Below, in pieces: positions 35,655 to 46,934 of a stretch of DNA of 64,000 nucleotides (position 1 is the first letter of the stretch; each line of letters starts with the position of its first letter). This DNA comes from Megalobrama amblycephala (lineage: Eukaryota > Chordata > Actinopteri > Cypriniformes > Xenocyprididae), in NCBI RefSeq assembly GCF_018812025.1, contig NC_063052.1:14057001-14121000 (forward strand), given 5' to 3'. Both the position numbers and the translations under genes were made by a program. Below the pieces are notes generated by a model. That model saw nothing but the letters and a program-made list of their open reading frames with translations, ran no database searches and was not told the origin of the DNA.

Positions 35655-37155
35655 AAAAACAACACTGCTCTATAATCTTCATCTGATAGTTGAATCACCA
35701 ACGTTGGGTAAAACAAAAAAAGATCAAAGACTTGTCCATTTTTTTTTTTTTTTTTGGTCAGACATGACAGGGTCCTCATGGGCTTAAATTGTGCAGTTAG
35801 AGACAGATTCTCTAAAGCAATCAAGTCAGTGCATAAGCAGTCCCTGGCAAGAGCATTGCGTTAAAGAAGGGTGCGGGTGTCAGCTCCAATTTCGGCAGGG
35901 CTGCTCAAAGTGGTGTGGGATTGATCAGGGATTTACGTCGTTAAGCAGGTGGTCCCTATGGTTGTCAAAGCCAGACAGGAAGAGGGAAGGAGAGGCACGA
36001 TTGCTGCAGCCCACAGCGAGTCTGAACTCGTTAATAAAAAAAGACCCTGTCAAAATTAAAGTCTAGCACATCAAAAGCCAGTCATTAAGGCTCATAGCCT
36101 CAGCGTCAAATTATCAGCGTTTTAATGCTCCTTGAGGAATTCTATCCGACAAAGGATAATTTTAGCCATTCCACACTTCGCCTTGCTAAGTAGGATTGGT
36201 TTAGGAGCATAAGCACTAGTGGAGAACGGTAAAGATCATCCAAAGCCATAAATACGCATGTGTATACCATTCATCAACGACATGATCGATTTGGTTTAAT
36301 TACTGTCTTGCATTACAGTTCCAGCATCACAGTATTTGTTTTTTCATCTCGCTACATGCTTGACCTTTAAAGGCAACAGTTTCCAGCTGAGGTACAGCGA
36401 AGGCATGCGTTGATAACAGGTAACTTCATTCGGCTAAATTATGCCATTTTACAGCTGTCTGATTAACAGAGCTACATTCCCTCAGCCGTGACATGACGGC
36501 CCATTTCACTTGGGTTTACCAGTTTGTTATCCTTGACCTCTGCAGAGGACTGAGCCCATCCACAAACATTTATTAGCAGCCAAAATTTACTGGACCAAAT
36601 TAGCCCACTCAATATGTTAATAAAACATGCCGAGAGCTCGCCTGGAAGAGGTCCAGATACGAAATGGTTTGCCGCTTGATATAAAAAAAAAAAGCAGCAT
36701 TGATTTTGCTGACTGTGTTAAGAAAAGGCTTTGTTTCCATTGCTCAGTTTCAAAAACAAAAACTGCTCAGGAAAATGTAAAAATGCCAATTTTTTAAGGG
36801 TCTCTAACTCTCTAATGAGAATATTATGATAAACAAGTCCCACAGCGTTGTGCAGCCTGGGAATGGGTGTTGACCGTATTGTTTGGTAATGTCTGGGTAA
36901 GAGTTTTCACCCTGGCTAAATAAAAATCTCTGCGACTGTCGTTTCGGCTCGGCTACATGTGCAGCAGTTGCTGTCATGCCTATTTCACGCCTTGAAACTA
37001 CAGACTGACCAACTGTGCCAAAGGCATCTGAGAATGGAGATATGCACAACCAAGCAATTTTGAGAAAAAATCTTAAAACTGAAGTTAGAAACAGCTGACA
37101 GAAACATTTGTTACAGTCAATTCCAAAATATCACAATGCTGAATATGCATTACTT
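35655..37155. other. Largely non-repetitive stretch
   Basis: No exon recognised. A poly-T run lies near 35740-35756. 36.06-36.66 kb has balanced composition and no repeat signature, so it is a possible conserved non-coding block. Confidence 0.3.
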
Positions 37156-37162
37156 ATGTATA

Positions 37163-37402
37163 TAGGTAATACTTTACAATAAGATTTAGTTTGAACTAAT
37201 GATGAACAATATGTCTGCAGCATTTATTAATCTTAATTAATGTTAGATTAAAATTTGTATCTGTTAACATTAGTTAATGCACTGTGAACTAACATGAACA
37301 ATTATATTAACTAATAAATGCTGTAAGAATGTATTTCTCATTTTTAGTTTATTTTAGTTAATGCATTAACTAACGTTAACAAATGAACCTTATTGTAATA
37401 TA
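37163..37402 (+). mobile_element. MITE with GGTAATACTTTACAATAAG end
   Basis: Left end GGTAATACTTTACAATAAG. The body is rich in GTTAACATTAGTTAATGCAC and complementary TTAGTTAATGCATTAACTAA. The right end AATGAACCTTATTGTAA is slightly eroded. From memory, a common cyprinid inverted-repeat element. Confidence 0.7.
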
Positions 37403-37540
37403 TGTTATTTCATATAAACAAACAAATAAACAAATCAGAAAAATATAATACATACAATTTGCATAAATAACATATACACACGTACACATAGTGTGTGTGT
37501 ATGTTATTTATGCAATTTTTATGTTTCATATATATATATA

Positions 37541-37776
37541 TGAAGACTTCAGATGCAAAAGCCTCTAAGTGCCGTCTGAAATTTTCTTCTAAAATGAGCA
37601 TTTTTTATCAAGCTCGTATGTTTATGTTCAGTTATTTCACTTTAATGGCAGTGAAAAGGACCTATTAATTACCATTAAAGTGAAATTCATGAACCTAAAC
37701 ATACGAGCTTGATAAAAATGCTCATTTTAGAAGAAAATTTCAGACGGCACTTAGAGGCTTTTGCATCTGAAGTCTT
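37541..37776. repeat. Near-perfect hairpin repeat, arms ~105 bp
   Basis: The left arm starts GAAGACTTCAGATGCAAAAG and the right arm ends CTTTTGCATCTGAAGTCTT. Between them CTCTAAGTGCCGTCTGAAAT pairs with ATTTCAGACGGCACTTAGAG and CAAGCTCGTATGTTTA with TAAACATACGAGCTTG. The loop is about 25 nt around GGACCTATTAATTACC. Flanking TATATA runs sit at both ends. Transcription would give a long double-stranded RNA hairpin. Confidence 0.92.
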
Positions 37777-37799
37777 ATATCTATATATTATATCTCATG

Positions 37800-39190
37800 A
37801 ACAAATAATACTACTACTAATAATAATAATAATTGTGCACAGAAAAAAACAAAAACAGATTTAACCCGGAGCATCCATAATTCAATTAGAAGTGTAAATG
37901 AAAAGTGCCAGTGGGCCACAAATATTCTTGAGAGCTTTTTATATCTCCACTCCTGCATTCAGAGATGCATACATTACAGAATTTTAGCATAACATTGACA
38001 TTTGAGGAAGCAGTATTTCTAAAGGTCTCCTGACTTAAGGTTTAAAAACCCCTCCCCCCTAATCTAAAATTAATGGTCACTGTAAATTACCGTGCAAAAT
38101 AATTCCAGAGTTGCTTTTATGTAAAAATCTCCCATCTCCTTTGCTCATAAAAAGGGAAAAGGGCAGATACCATCTAACACAAAGATTCACTTTTCGTCAA
38201 AGTAGAAAATTAAGAATGTTCTGTAATATTTTATGAATATTCAATGACTAAATGCACTAATACAGACACAAAACCCAACATGCATTACAAAATGAACTAA
38301 AGTGCATTTAATGTGAAATGAAAATGCTACGGTACTGTATGCAATTCCACACTTAATCGACGAAATATTCAATAACTAAACCACATCATCACATTTCAGA
38401 TACAAAAGTGCTGCTGTTCCTTTAAGAAAGTGCCAGATGACAAGTGCAGCAAGCACAGTGGTCTGCTCGTCCATACCCCACTGCATTCTGGGCCAGGTTG
38501 AGGCTCCACATTTTAGTACCTCAGGCTATTTTCTATTCAAGCACAGTTGGCTTTGCAATTTGTGTCCAACCAAAGCAAGCATGATCCAGACGCTGTCATT
38601 TCCCCCTTTCTATTAAACACGCTGGAGCAGAAACTGGCGCAGGCTGTCTATGGAGAGATTCTTATTTGAGAATGGTCATGGCTAATGCACATTATAATTG
38701 GTCTGAACATGGGACCATAAATCTTGATCCATTTGCAACAAACACGCAGAGTCCTGACTCATCTTTAAGGAAGAAAAACAATAGTGTGGGCCAATAAAGT
38801 GAGCTAAATGATGAAAGGAAATGAAAACATGATTGAAAAAGTCAAAAAGATGCCAAAGGACCCTTACGGTGCTTTAAATGAAAGAATGGAAGACTGAAAT
38901 ATACGAGGATAGGAAATATAAGAGCTGACAAGAGCAAACATGTGATGTGATTCTAATGTTCAAGTGGCCTCAGAATGAAAGGCTGCGCCATTTCTAATCA
39001 AAATAACCTAGTACTTATACGTCGATTTAGCCACTCGTCCATATCTTCGCCCATGCATGCGCAAGCATCCGCAAGGACAAAAGAACACAGGAAAACATCA
39101 AAGACTCATGCAGGGAAACAGAATGCACAAACACACACACACTTGCGGTGTATCGGTCATGCACGTCACATGTAGAGCCGTCGGAATACT
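37800..39190. other. Intron downstream of the CSMD donor, nothing recognised
   Basis: No repeat boundary or further Sushi or CUB exon was found. A short CA run lies near 39127-39141. Confidence 0.45.
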
Positions 39191-39197
39191 CGCTTAC

Positions 39198-39392
39198 CTC
39201 TGCAGATGGGCACTGGGAAGTCCCATACGGCGGCATTGCCAGCATTGGTCACACAGGTGAGCTGAGGATGGCCGTCCAGCACATAGCCGGTTACACAGCT
39301 GTAGCGGATCTTGTCGCCTACATTAAAGCGCGTCCCGTACAGGATGCCTTTGGGCGGGACGCCGGGGTTTCCACAAGAACTGCTCTGCAATT
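39198..39392 (-). CDS. csmd: CSMD-family internal exon: one Sushi/CCP domain
   Basis: This is one internal coding exon of a CUB-and-Sushi multiple-domain protein, a very large single-pass membrane protein family whose extracellular part is built from alternating CUB and Sushi modules and which is linked to complement control and neuronal development. Read on the minus strand, a pyrimidine-rich acceptor ending CCTTTTAG precedes the exon and a GTAAGCGAG donor follows it at 39197. The exon is 195 nt, enters after one base of a codon and leaves in the same phase, so it encodes a clean 65-residue module. It has the four Sushi cysteines, with segments SCGNPGVPPKG, KIRYSC, PQLTC and WDFPVPIC, plus the conserved Trp before the last Cys. 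I recognise SCGNPGVPPKG..YGTRFNVGDKIRYSC as CSMD-like from memory. Which paralogue (1, 2 or 3) cannot be settled here. No second exon is visible. Confidence 0.88.
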
Positions 39393-39569
39393 CTAAAAGG
39401 GAAAAAAATTCACTTTTAGCACTGTATTCATGATAAGGAAAATGATGTCGTACATATAGACTGAAAAATTATATATAATATGTTATTTATATATATACTG
39501 CATGTTTTTGAAAGACGTCTCACCAAGGCTGCATTTATTTGATAAAAAAATACAGTAAAAACAATTTGT

Positions 39570-41112
39570 GTGCAAAACACACCATTTGTGTGTGTGTATT
39601 TAAATGCAAATGAGCTGCTGCTCCTGGCCTCCTTTCCAGAAGAGGGCGGAGCTTTAACAGCTCAACAACAACAAAACTGGAGAATCTCACGCAGCCAAAA
39701 TGACGACGCTGTTCAGCCTTACATTGTTCAAACCGGAGTCGACACTGATGGAGAGACTCAGGAAGAAGTTACAACTTTTAGAATGAAACTGGACGTTTCT
39801 GAATGATTAGTGGATAAATTTATGTAGTTTCTGTGGAGTTGATTCAACTCATCCACTAGCATGTGCCGTCATGTTCATCTTTTGTCCAAATCCAGCGTTG
39901 AATTGACCCTCGTTTGTGAAGCAGTCCAGCATAAAATGACGGCATGACAACAACTCTTCCTCTTCTCTAAAGCAGCCCAACATGGCCTCACCCCCTTTGT
40001 TGCGTGTTCTTGGGGGCGGGGTTTATTTAAATTTTAGGGTTAGTGATGTCACCAACCTGGGATGAAGCTAATTGTAGTCCCTACCAGCCGTTTGTTGTAG
40101 TCCTTAACCCTTATAGGGTCTTTGGGGTCTTTTTAGACCCCAAACGATGTTTGCTCAAATAAAAAAAAATTTCTCTTTGTCCAAATGACATGAAACTTTG
40201 TACCGTTGTTAACACTTTCTAGATCTACAAAGAAAAAAAAAATGGAGTGATAGCTTGTTTTTATGTTAGTGTAAAAAAAAAAAAGGCACACTCAGGGTCT
40301 TCGGGGTCTCCACAGACCCCAGGCAACAAAATGTAATTTTGTTATAAAATAATTTTTGTTTTTATTGTTTTTATATTAAATGTTTTTTAAAAAACAAATG
40401 TAATTTTACTCTGTTTATTAATGTTTTTACTTCATATTTGTGCAGTTTTTGGAGGATTTCTCATATCATTTAAATTTATATAAATGAATAAATAAATATT
40501 TTTTATACAAAAACAGCTTTTTATGTAAAATTCACCTTATAAAAGACCTAAAAACTTATAAAAAGATGTCTTTCAGTCAGTCAAATAGCACATAGTATAT
40601 AGTGGAGCTCTGCAGCCATCTACTGGTTAAAGTGATATTTTTTTTTTTACTTTTAAAACTGCATTTTCCAAAAGATGGGCAAAAATCTTACACTAAACCA
40701 TGTCAAATTATCCATGTTATCCCCATGAATTAAATTTAGAAATGCGGGTCTTTTATAAAGTGATTTTACATAAAAAGCTGTTTTTGTATAAAAACCTATT
40801 TAATTTTTTTTTTTTAAATTTATTTATATAAATTTAAAAAAATATGATAAATCCTCCAAAAACTGTACAAACATGGAGTAAAAACATTAATAAACAGAGT
40901 AAAATTTGTTTGTAAAACATTTGTTTTTAAAAAACAAGTATTTTGTTACAAAATTGCATTTTGTTGCCTGGGGTCTGTGGAGACCCCGAAGACCCTGAGT
41001 GTACTTCCCAAATGAAGACCGCATAAGGGTTAAACAGTGATTTCTTATCAGTGATCTCCCTTTGCATTGAACTTTGAGCGTTGTAACTTTGCAGATGTTG
41101 TTTATGCTCAAA
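39570..41112 (+). mobile_element. TTAA-flanked element D, copy 2 (interrupted)
   Basis: Shares TAAATGCAAATGAGCTGCTG, AGAGGGCGGAGCTTTAACAG and GTGAAGCAGTCCAGC with the 24.9-kb copy. It resumes after the piggyBac-like insert with TTGTAACTTTGCAGATGTTG and GTTTATGCTCAAACAT. The left end is joined to a repeat H fragment (39.50-39.56 kb) and the right end to a poly-T tract, so both termini are lost. Confidence 0.75.
40108..41029. mobile_element. piggyBac-like palindromic element, 922 bp
   Basis: Lies between TTAA at 40104-40107 and TTAA at 41030-41033. Ends CCCTTATAGGGTCTT and the complement of CCCTTATGCGGTCTT are imperfect inverted repeats beginning with CCC. The interior is one long palindrome, arms about 40286-40560 and 40740-41008, pairing GGGTCTTCGGGGTCTCCACA with its complement. 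No coding capacity. The paralogous uninterrupted site is in element D copy 1 near 25433-25452. Confidence 0.88.
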
Positions 41113-41119
41113 CATTATG

Positions 41120-43530
41120 CTCTATTTTTTTTTTTTTTTTTTCGTATTTATTCACTGAGAAAGTCTTGGCACAGGAAGATTTCTCAGTGTTGAGTCAGAC
41201 CAGTTCTCCACCATACATTCAAGAATGTTAACAAGTTTTTCCATGTAATTCATATTGAATAAAAATTATTCCTGGCAACATTTCCAAGCCACACAGACAA
41301 GCCAAGGGCTACGGGTGCAAAAGCACAACATTTTATTTGAATTATTTGTTATTTAATCACCAATTCAAGCTTTATGTCCTGGTTGGATCCGAACCAAGGG
41401 CAGAGCGGTAGCACTTAGAAATGAATGTGGCCCAGGGACTAGTTTGGGAAATAAAGAGAGAGGTACATTGATTGTGCTGTTACACACGGCTTGGGCGGCA
41501 GACGTCTCGCTAGCAGGAGGCCATGAATTCACCGCTGACTTTTAGAAGGTTTAGACAGACAGTTCTAACAACAGAGGCCTATTTAAGCTTTCCATGCTGT
41601 GGTTTATAGACCTTAAACTGGACTTCTTATTGTGTCTTTATTTCTGAAGACCCAACCAGCAGTACAAAGGAAACTAGAGTGTACTAACCACAGTGAATAT
41701 AAAATATGTAACTCCATTTTTCCCCCCAGACTTTATGAATTACTATTGATTATGCCAAGAATAGTAACAGAGGATCTATCGAGTAAGATTAATTACTTCA
41801 TTACATCAAACAATACAGCAAGAACATTACCCACACAAACCCACATTAAGGCGTCACGTTTTAGTTCATTTTCATCATTTTTACTTCAACAAATACTAAT
41901 AATAATCTTTTACATGTATAATACTGCATGTTATGGTGTAATACACCACATAGCTGTTCTCCCTGAGGCTTTGGTTTTGATTTGTACTTTTTTGTAATCA
42001 CAAATGCTCAGCAAGTTATGGATTTCTACCTAAAAGTCTCCCTTGTAATGATGTCTGGAGCTTCAAAAATGTAGAACATAATCCATAACGCAGCTAGTGT
42101 TTCTTAATGACTGACATAAATAACATAAAAAGCCAATACATCTTTAAATGAACATATCAGACTTCTAGTTTTCTCAAATAATGAGGTGCATTATTATTTC
42201 GAAGCACTGGACTCTTGGAAAAAGACACTCCAACCGCTGAACAGAGTCATATCCGTGTCCTTACTTCTTCACTTGGCAACTCCCCTTATTTAATATCCCT
42301 AATTACCTCCATCTCAGAGCGGGTGGAACAGGATGAATTAAAAGATGAGCATGCCCTTCGCTTGTCAAGACACCGGCCCCTGATCTCAGGATGCTATAGC
42401 TGGATAATTTAAAGATCTTAGAGCTGATGATGGTTGGTTTGTAAATTGCACAATAAGAAGTACAGAACTATGAGAACATCTCTCTGCATGCTAATCGTGT
42501 TGATTATAACCTGCTGACGCCCCATCCGCATTTGAAAAATGAGAGTTTCGGGAACAAGCATCCAACCGCCAACACCGCATTGGATATGAAAAAGCGTCAC
42601 ATTGGAAGGATTAAATAAAAAAGGATAAATGTGATAATCTTGTGTCAGCAGAACAGGCATTCAAAGCCCTTGAGGGCTGTCAATTTTGCCATTTAGAGTG
42701 GTGATGGATCACTCGCGTTTGTCATTGAGGCCGACGGGAATATCAATGAAACGAAAATGAGAGATCCGGTACATCAGCGGAAAAGACAACAAAAACCAGC
42801 CAACTGTCCAATCCATGCTCTGTCATTTTAAGTGAGTGTCTCTGTGTTGGTCACAATACATAAGAAGTCTGTACACAAAAGGTGTACTCTGCATCTGAGG
42901 TCCAAACAAGCACTGCCTGCTGGAGCGATGAAACAAACAGCCATGACGGGGACAAACGGCAGGACCTCAAGCGGTGAACAGGAACAGACGACTGCCACAC
43001 CCTCCACACTAAACTAAATACCTCCACCCGGCGTCTGCTGCACAGACACATCACCACTTCTTTTATCGAGAAAGCATGCTTTCATCATTTATTTTCCCAT
43101 CTATGATCACATTTTTGAAAATGCTTATTTATTAAAATGGAGCAAACTGTCTCTTCCCGGCTTGATATTTGCATAAAGCCTGAATTCCAGGATGATTTAG
43201 CAAAGGTTACAAATTTTGCAGTAATCTTGCTGATAAGTCAGTGTGACACAGACACGCCCCGGGGAGAGTCTGGCCTTCTCCAGGGGTCTGAGATCTGCTC
43301 TCAGGAGCAGTGACAGGGGGATAACATCTAAGCCTGTTAATGCCCTTCACTGGCCCATCACCATCCTCTCTTCAGCTCTCTTAAAGAGTTTCTGTAAAAG
43401 ATCACTGCTGCCCTTCAAACCGCTGCCATCATCAGATTCAGTGTCAGGTTCACTTAGAAATCGCCTTTAAGGAAGCAGCACAGAGTCGTCTGGTTTCCTC
43501 ACGGAACTGATACGGGAGAACTGATTTGAT
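41120..43530. other. Upstream intron, nothing recognised
   Basis: Poly-T at 41126-41142. The remainder is non-repetitive with no splice-flanked frame. Short frames near 41.63 and 42.83 kb show no family motif. Confidence 0.4.
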
Positions 43531-43568
43531 ACTAGACCTTCCACTAACTATGAGTAACTTTGCAACTA

Positions 43569-45798
43569 CACTGTGTGCAGAATTATTAGGCAAGTTGACA
43601 TTTTACCAATTCCAATCCACAACAATCTTAATAACTACTATTAATATTGTTTTTAATCATTTATAAGTGATATATAATTGTTCATGAAGGCTGGAAATGA
43701 AAAATGCCTTATATTCAGGTGTGCAGAATTATTAGGCAGGTTTGCTTTTACAGGCAAAATGAGCCAAAAAAGAGATTAACTCGGACTGAAAAGTCAAAAA
43801 TTATTAAATACTCGTGAGAAGGATGCAATACTAATGCAATACTAGAAATTGCAAAGTTAAAGCATGACCAAGGGACAGCAAAATGCTCATTGGGTCAGCG
43901 GGGTCATACAAAAACAGGTGGAAAAGATGCATGTTAACTGCAAAATAATTAAGAATTAAGGTGAAGAATTAAGTGTGAAACCATCAGGAACCCTTTAGTC
44001 TCCAGCGCCACCATTTTCCAGAACTGCAACCTACCTGGAGTCTCCAGAAGTGTGAGGTGTCAGGATCTCAGAGATTAAGGCTTGAGAGTGACTCCTGAAG
44101 GACCAGCACCACATCCTCTTGTACCACTGTTTGAAGGATTTATCTTCCAGAATCTGGCAGTAAGTTTTGGAAGGTCATTTTTAGTCCATCTCTGCAAGAC
44201 GGACATTTCAGGATAAGAGATGGACTAAAAGTGAACTCCCACACCTTACTGCCAGATTCTGGAAGATGAATTCTTCAAACAGTGGTACAAGAGGATGTGG
44301 TGCTGGTCCTTCAAGAGACACTCTCAAGCTGTCTGTCTATAAGGCCTATAAAAAACACTTCAGCTTGTGATTCTTATTAAGAACGGGTCATTTTTTAGGA
44401 TTCTTTAGCTAACCTAAGTCTCTGAGATCCTAACACCTCGCACTTCTGGAGACTCCAGGTAGGTTGCAGTTCTGGAAAATGGTGGCGCTGGAGATTAAAG
44501 GGTTCCTAATGGTTTCACACTTAATTCTTCACCTTAATTATTTTGCAGTTAACATGTGTCTTTTCTTTTCCACCTGTTTTTGTATGACCCCGCTGACCCA
44601 ATGAGCATTTTGCTGTCCCTTGGTCATGCTTTAACTTTGCAATTTCTAGTATTGCATTAGTATTGCATCCTTCTCACGAGTATTTAATAATTTTTGACTT
44701 TTCAGTCCGAGTTAATCTCTTTTTTGGCTCATTTTGCCTGTAAAAGCAAACCTGCCTAATAATTCTGCACACCTGAATATAAGGCATTTTTCATTTCCAG
44801 CCTTCATGAACAATTATATATCACTTATAAATGATTAAAAACAATATTAATAGTCAGTGCTCCCCACAGGTTTGAAATATACTTGCGGTGGTAGCCGGGC
44901 GAAAAATCCTCCTATTACCCACGGCACAAAAATGGTCTACTACATGTGACAAACAAATAATGTGTGATTTTTAGCAGTATTTTTATTTATTTAAACACAG
45001 ATTTTACTAGTAAAATTTATAAAATGAATAATATGTGTGTCAAATAATGTTCTTAGTCTTTTCTTCCTGTGGGGGAGACTACAATAATTTACTATGAATT
45101 AAATGGAAATCAAATTAAATACAATTTATTGTGTAACCAAAATACCAATAATGCCCAAAAGAAAAAGAAAAAACTTAGCGTGTGACTTTTAATTATAAAC
45201 AAGCCCGAAATACACCGGGACTCTTATTTTGAAATGTCTGTACTATTGCAGGCTGATCCTTCAGATTCTTACAATCGTATAAAACATTTTATATAAAGGC
45301 CATAAAGTAGACTTTGTAATAATTCATCAACTTGAGTTCATTAGCAATCGCTTGGCATAAATCTGCGCTTTTCATTGATTGAGAATCACACTGAAGCAAT
45401 CTGAACATAGAGTCTGAAGCGCTGTTGAGCGAGCTTTTGAACAGCGCCCTCTTGTGACTTTGCAAAATGCAGCGCCGTGGGAATGTTAGCGTGAGTAAAC
45501 AGTTCTGACGCACACATAACGAGCAGGTACGAAACGACTAGTTTATCGATCGTGGATGGTTTCATTATCTTGAGTGGATATAAAAGTATAAGAGGATAAA
45601 AATAATAAAAGCAAAAATGTGTCTCCAAATATACTTGGGCGGCCGTTATTATACGTGGGCAGCCCGCCCAAGAAAAGTCTATGTGTGGGAAGCACTGATA
45701 GTAGTTATTAAGATTGATGTGCATTGGAATTGGTAAAATGTGCTTGGAAAAAAAATATGATCAGAAAATCAACTTGCCTAATAATTCTGCACACAGTG
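43569..45798. mobile_element. Palindromic IR/DR element (GTGCAGAATTATTAGGCA), split
   Basis: Outer ends CACTGTGTGCAGAATTATTA and its complement. Each arm repeats GTGCAGAATTATTAGGCA once more about 147 bp inside. The left arm (43569 to about 44190) and right arm (about 44220 to 45798) are nearly full complements, including AGTCTCCAGAAGTGTGAGGT and AGGACCAGCACCACATCCTC. The right arm is split by a second element at 44855-45697. No transposase is encoded. The target is probably TA, with the right copy mutated. Superfamily uncertain. Confidence 0.85.
44855..45697. mobile_element. hAT-like element, 843 bp (CAGTGCTYCCC ends)
   Basis: Ends CAGTGCTCCCCACAGG and GTGTGGGAAGCACTG. The flank ATAGT is repeated on both sides (44850-44854 and 45698-45702). 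The intact left arm of the host palindrome gives the uninterrupted site CAATATTAATAGTAGTTATT. A 5-bp duplication is short for hAT, which is usually 8, so the superfamily is tentative. Internal frames carry no transposase motif. Confidence 0.8.
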
Positions 45799-45859
45799 TG
45801 TGTCAACTTGCAGTCATTAGAGTATTAGCAGACTGTCTGTTTAATATTTGATAACACGT

Positions 45860-46115
45860 TATTTTTGCCAGGTAAAAACTGTGTTCCAGGGGGTAAAATC
45901 ATCAATTTTGGTGCCCTGGATCTTGTGTTCTGCAGTGAGGACCATCCCTGTTTTATTGGGTTATTTTTAATATTTTTACCCAATGTTGGGTAGTTTATCT
46001 GTAACTCAACTGCTGGGTCATTTTTACTGTCAAGTGAATACAAGTGATGAACCCCCTCACATGCCTACCCAGTGCTGGGTCAGTTTAATTTAAACCTTAA
46101 TTTCATTCAGGATTA
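45860..46115. other. Sequence between nested elements, origin unclear
   Basis: Contains GGTTATTTTTAATATTTTTACCC and repeated CTGGGTC/TGGGTAG words like those of the neighbouring inverted repeat, so it may be an eroded part of it. Confidence 0.35.
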
Positions 46116-46127
46116 TCCCCTCATATT

Positions 46128-46640
46128 CTAAAAAAAAAAATATGCTGGGTTAAAACAACCCAAGTTGGATTAAATATGGATAAACTCAGCGATTGGGTTG
46201 TTTTGACCCAGTGGTTGGGTTAAATGTTTGCCCAGCTTGCTGGTCAGTTTGATTTAACCCAACTATTGTTTAAAAATGATGATATGGCTCACTTAAAATG
46301 AACCCAAAATGGTTGGAAATTAAAAATCAGACACATAATAACTAGAGGCAACAATAATAATCAGGTGAACATTTATTAATAAGCAATTTAATAAATGTTT
46401 ATTGTTTAATTATTATTCATTAAACTGATTAATAAATGTTCGTTTATTAAACATATTAATAAATGTTAATTTCCAACATACTTTGGGTTCATTTTAGGCA
46501 AGAAATGTAATTTTTAAACAATAGATGAGTTGGGTCAAACATTTAGCCCAACAGCTGGGTTATAACAACCCAATTGCTGGGTTTGTCCATTTTCAACCCA
46601 ACTTGGGTTGTTTTTAACCCAGCATTTTTTAGAGTGTAAA
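46128..46640. mobile_element. Inverted-repeat element built of AACCCA/TGGGTT words
   Basis: Left ATGCTGGGTTAAAACAACCC and right GGGTTGTTTTTAACCCAGCA are complementary ends. About 130-170 bp of each arm pair (GGGTTAAATGTTTGCCCAGC against its complement). The centre is an AT-rich set of AATAAATGTT repeats. Non-coding. Confidence 0.75.
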
Positions 46641-46934
46641 AGACTGACCTGGCATTGAATAAAAAAATATTGTACAGTTTATGAACTGTTCCTGTCCTAT
46701 ACATATAACAGAGATTTCAGAGTGCATTTTTATTATTTAAATGGAAAAACCTTCAATATCAAATTGACGTATAAAACCCAACAAGCTGCAGTAGAAATAA
46801 CCCAGCATGTGTTCTGTCCAATATTTTGACAGTGTTGGGTTGCCAAATAAGAGCAACAATAAGAGTTAGATGACATGTAGTTGCAAAGTTAGCAGAATGT
46901 CTAAAGTGGACTATTGAAATAAAGTGTAATTAAT

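Larger units (their letters stand above)
1..39197 (-). other. Downstream intron of the CSMD-type gene (window left part)
   Basis: Everything left of the Sushi exon's donor site is inferred to be intron of the minus-strand gene, filled with transposable elements and simple repeats listed separately. Open reading frames here are short, often low-complexity, and lack splice-flanked coding character. The inference rests on the absence of another recognisable exon and on the known large introns of this gene family. It would change if another gene's exons were found inside. Confidence 0.6.
43535..46926. mobile_element. MITE G expanded by nested insertions
   Basis: Left end ACCTTCCACTAACTATGAG then TAACTTTGCAACTACA. 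The sequence resumes at 45.80 kb with GTCAACTTGCAGTCATTAGA, and the right end GTTGCAAAGTTAGCAGAATG then TCTAAAGTGGACTATTG lies at 46.87-46.93 kb. A compact family G copy at 63.49-63.65 kb is only about 160 bp, so the 3.4-kb span here is mostly inserted DNA. Confidence 0.65.

Noticed and set aside
46128..46640. Interstitial telomere-like AACCCA repeats
   Set aside because: Units are not in tandem TTAGGG register. They form inverted arms of a transposon-like element.
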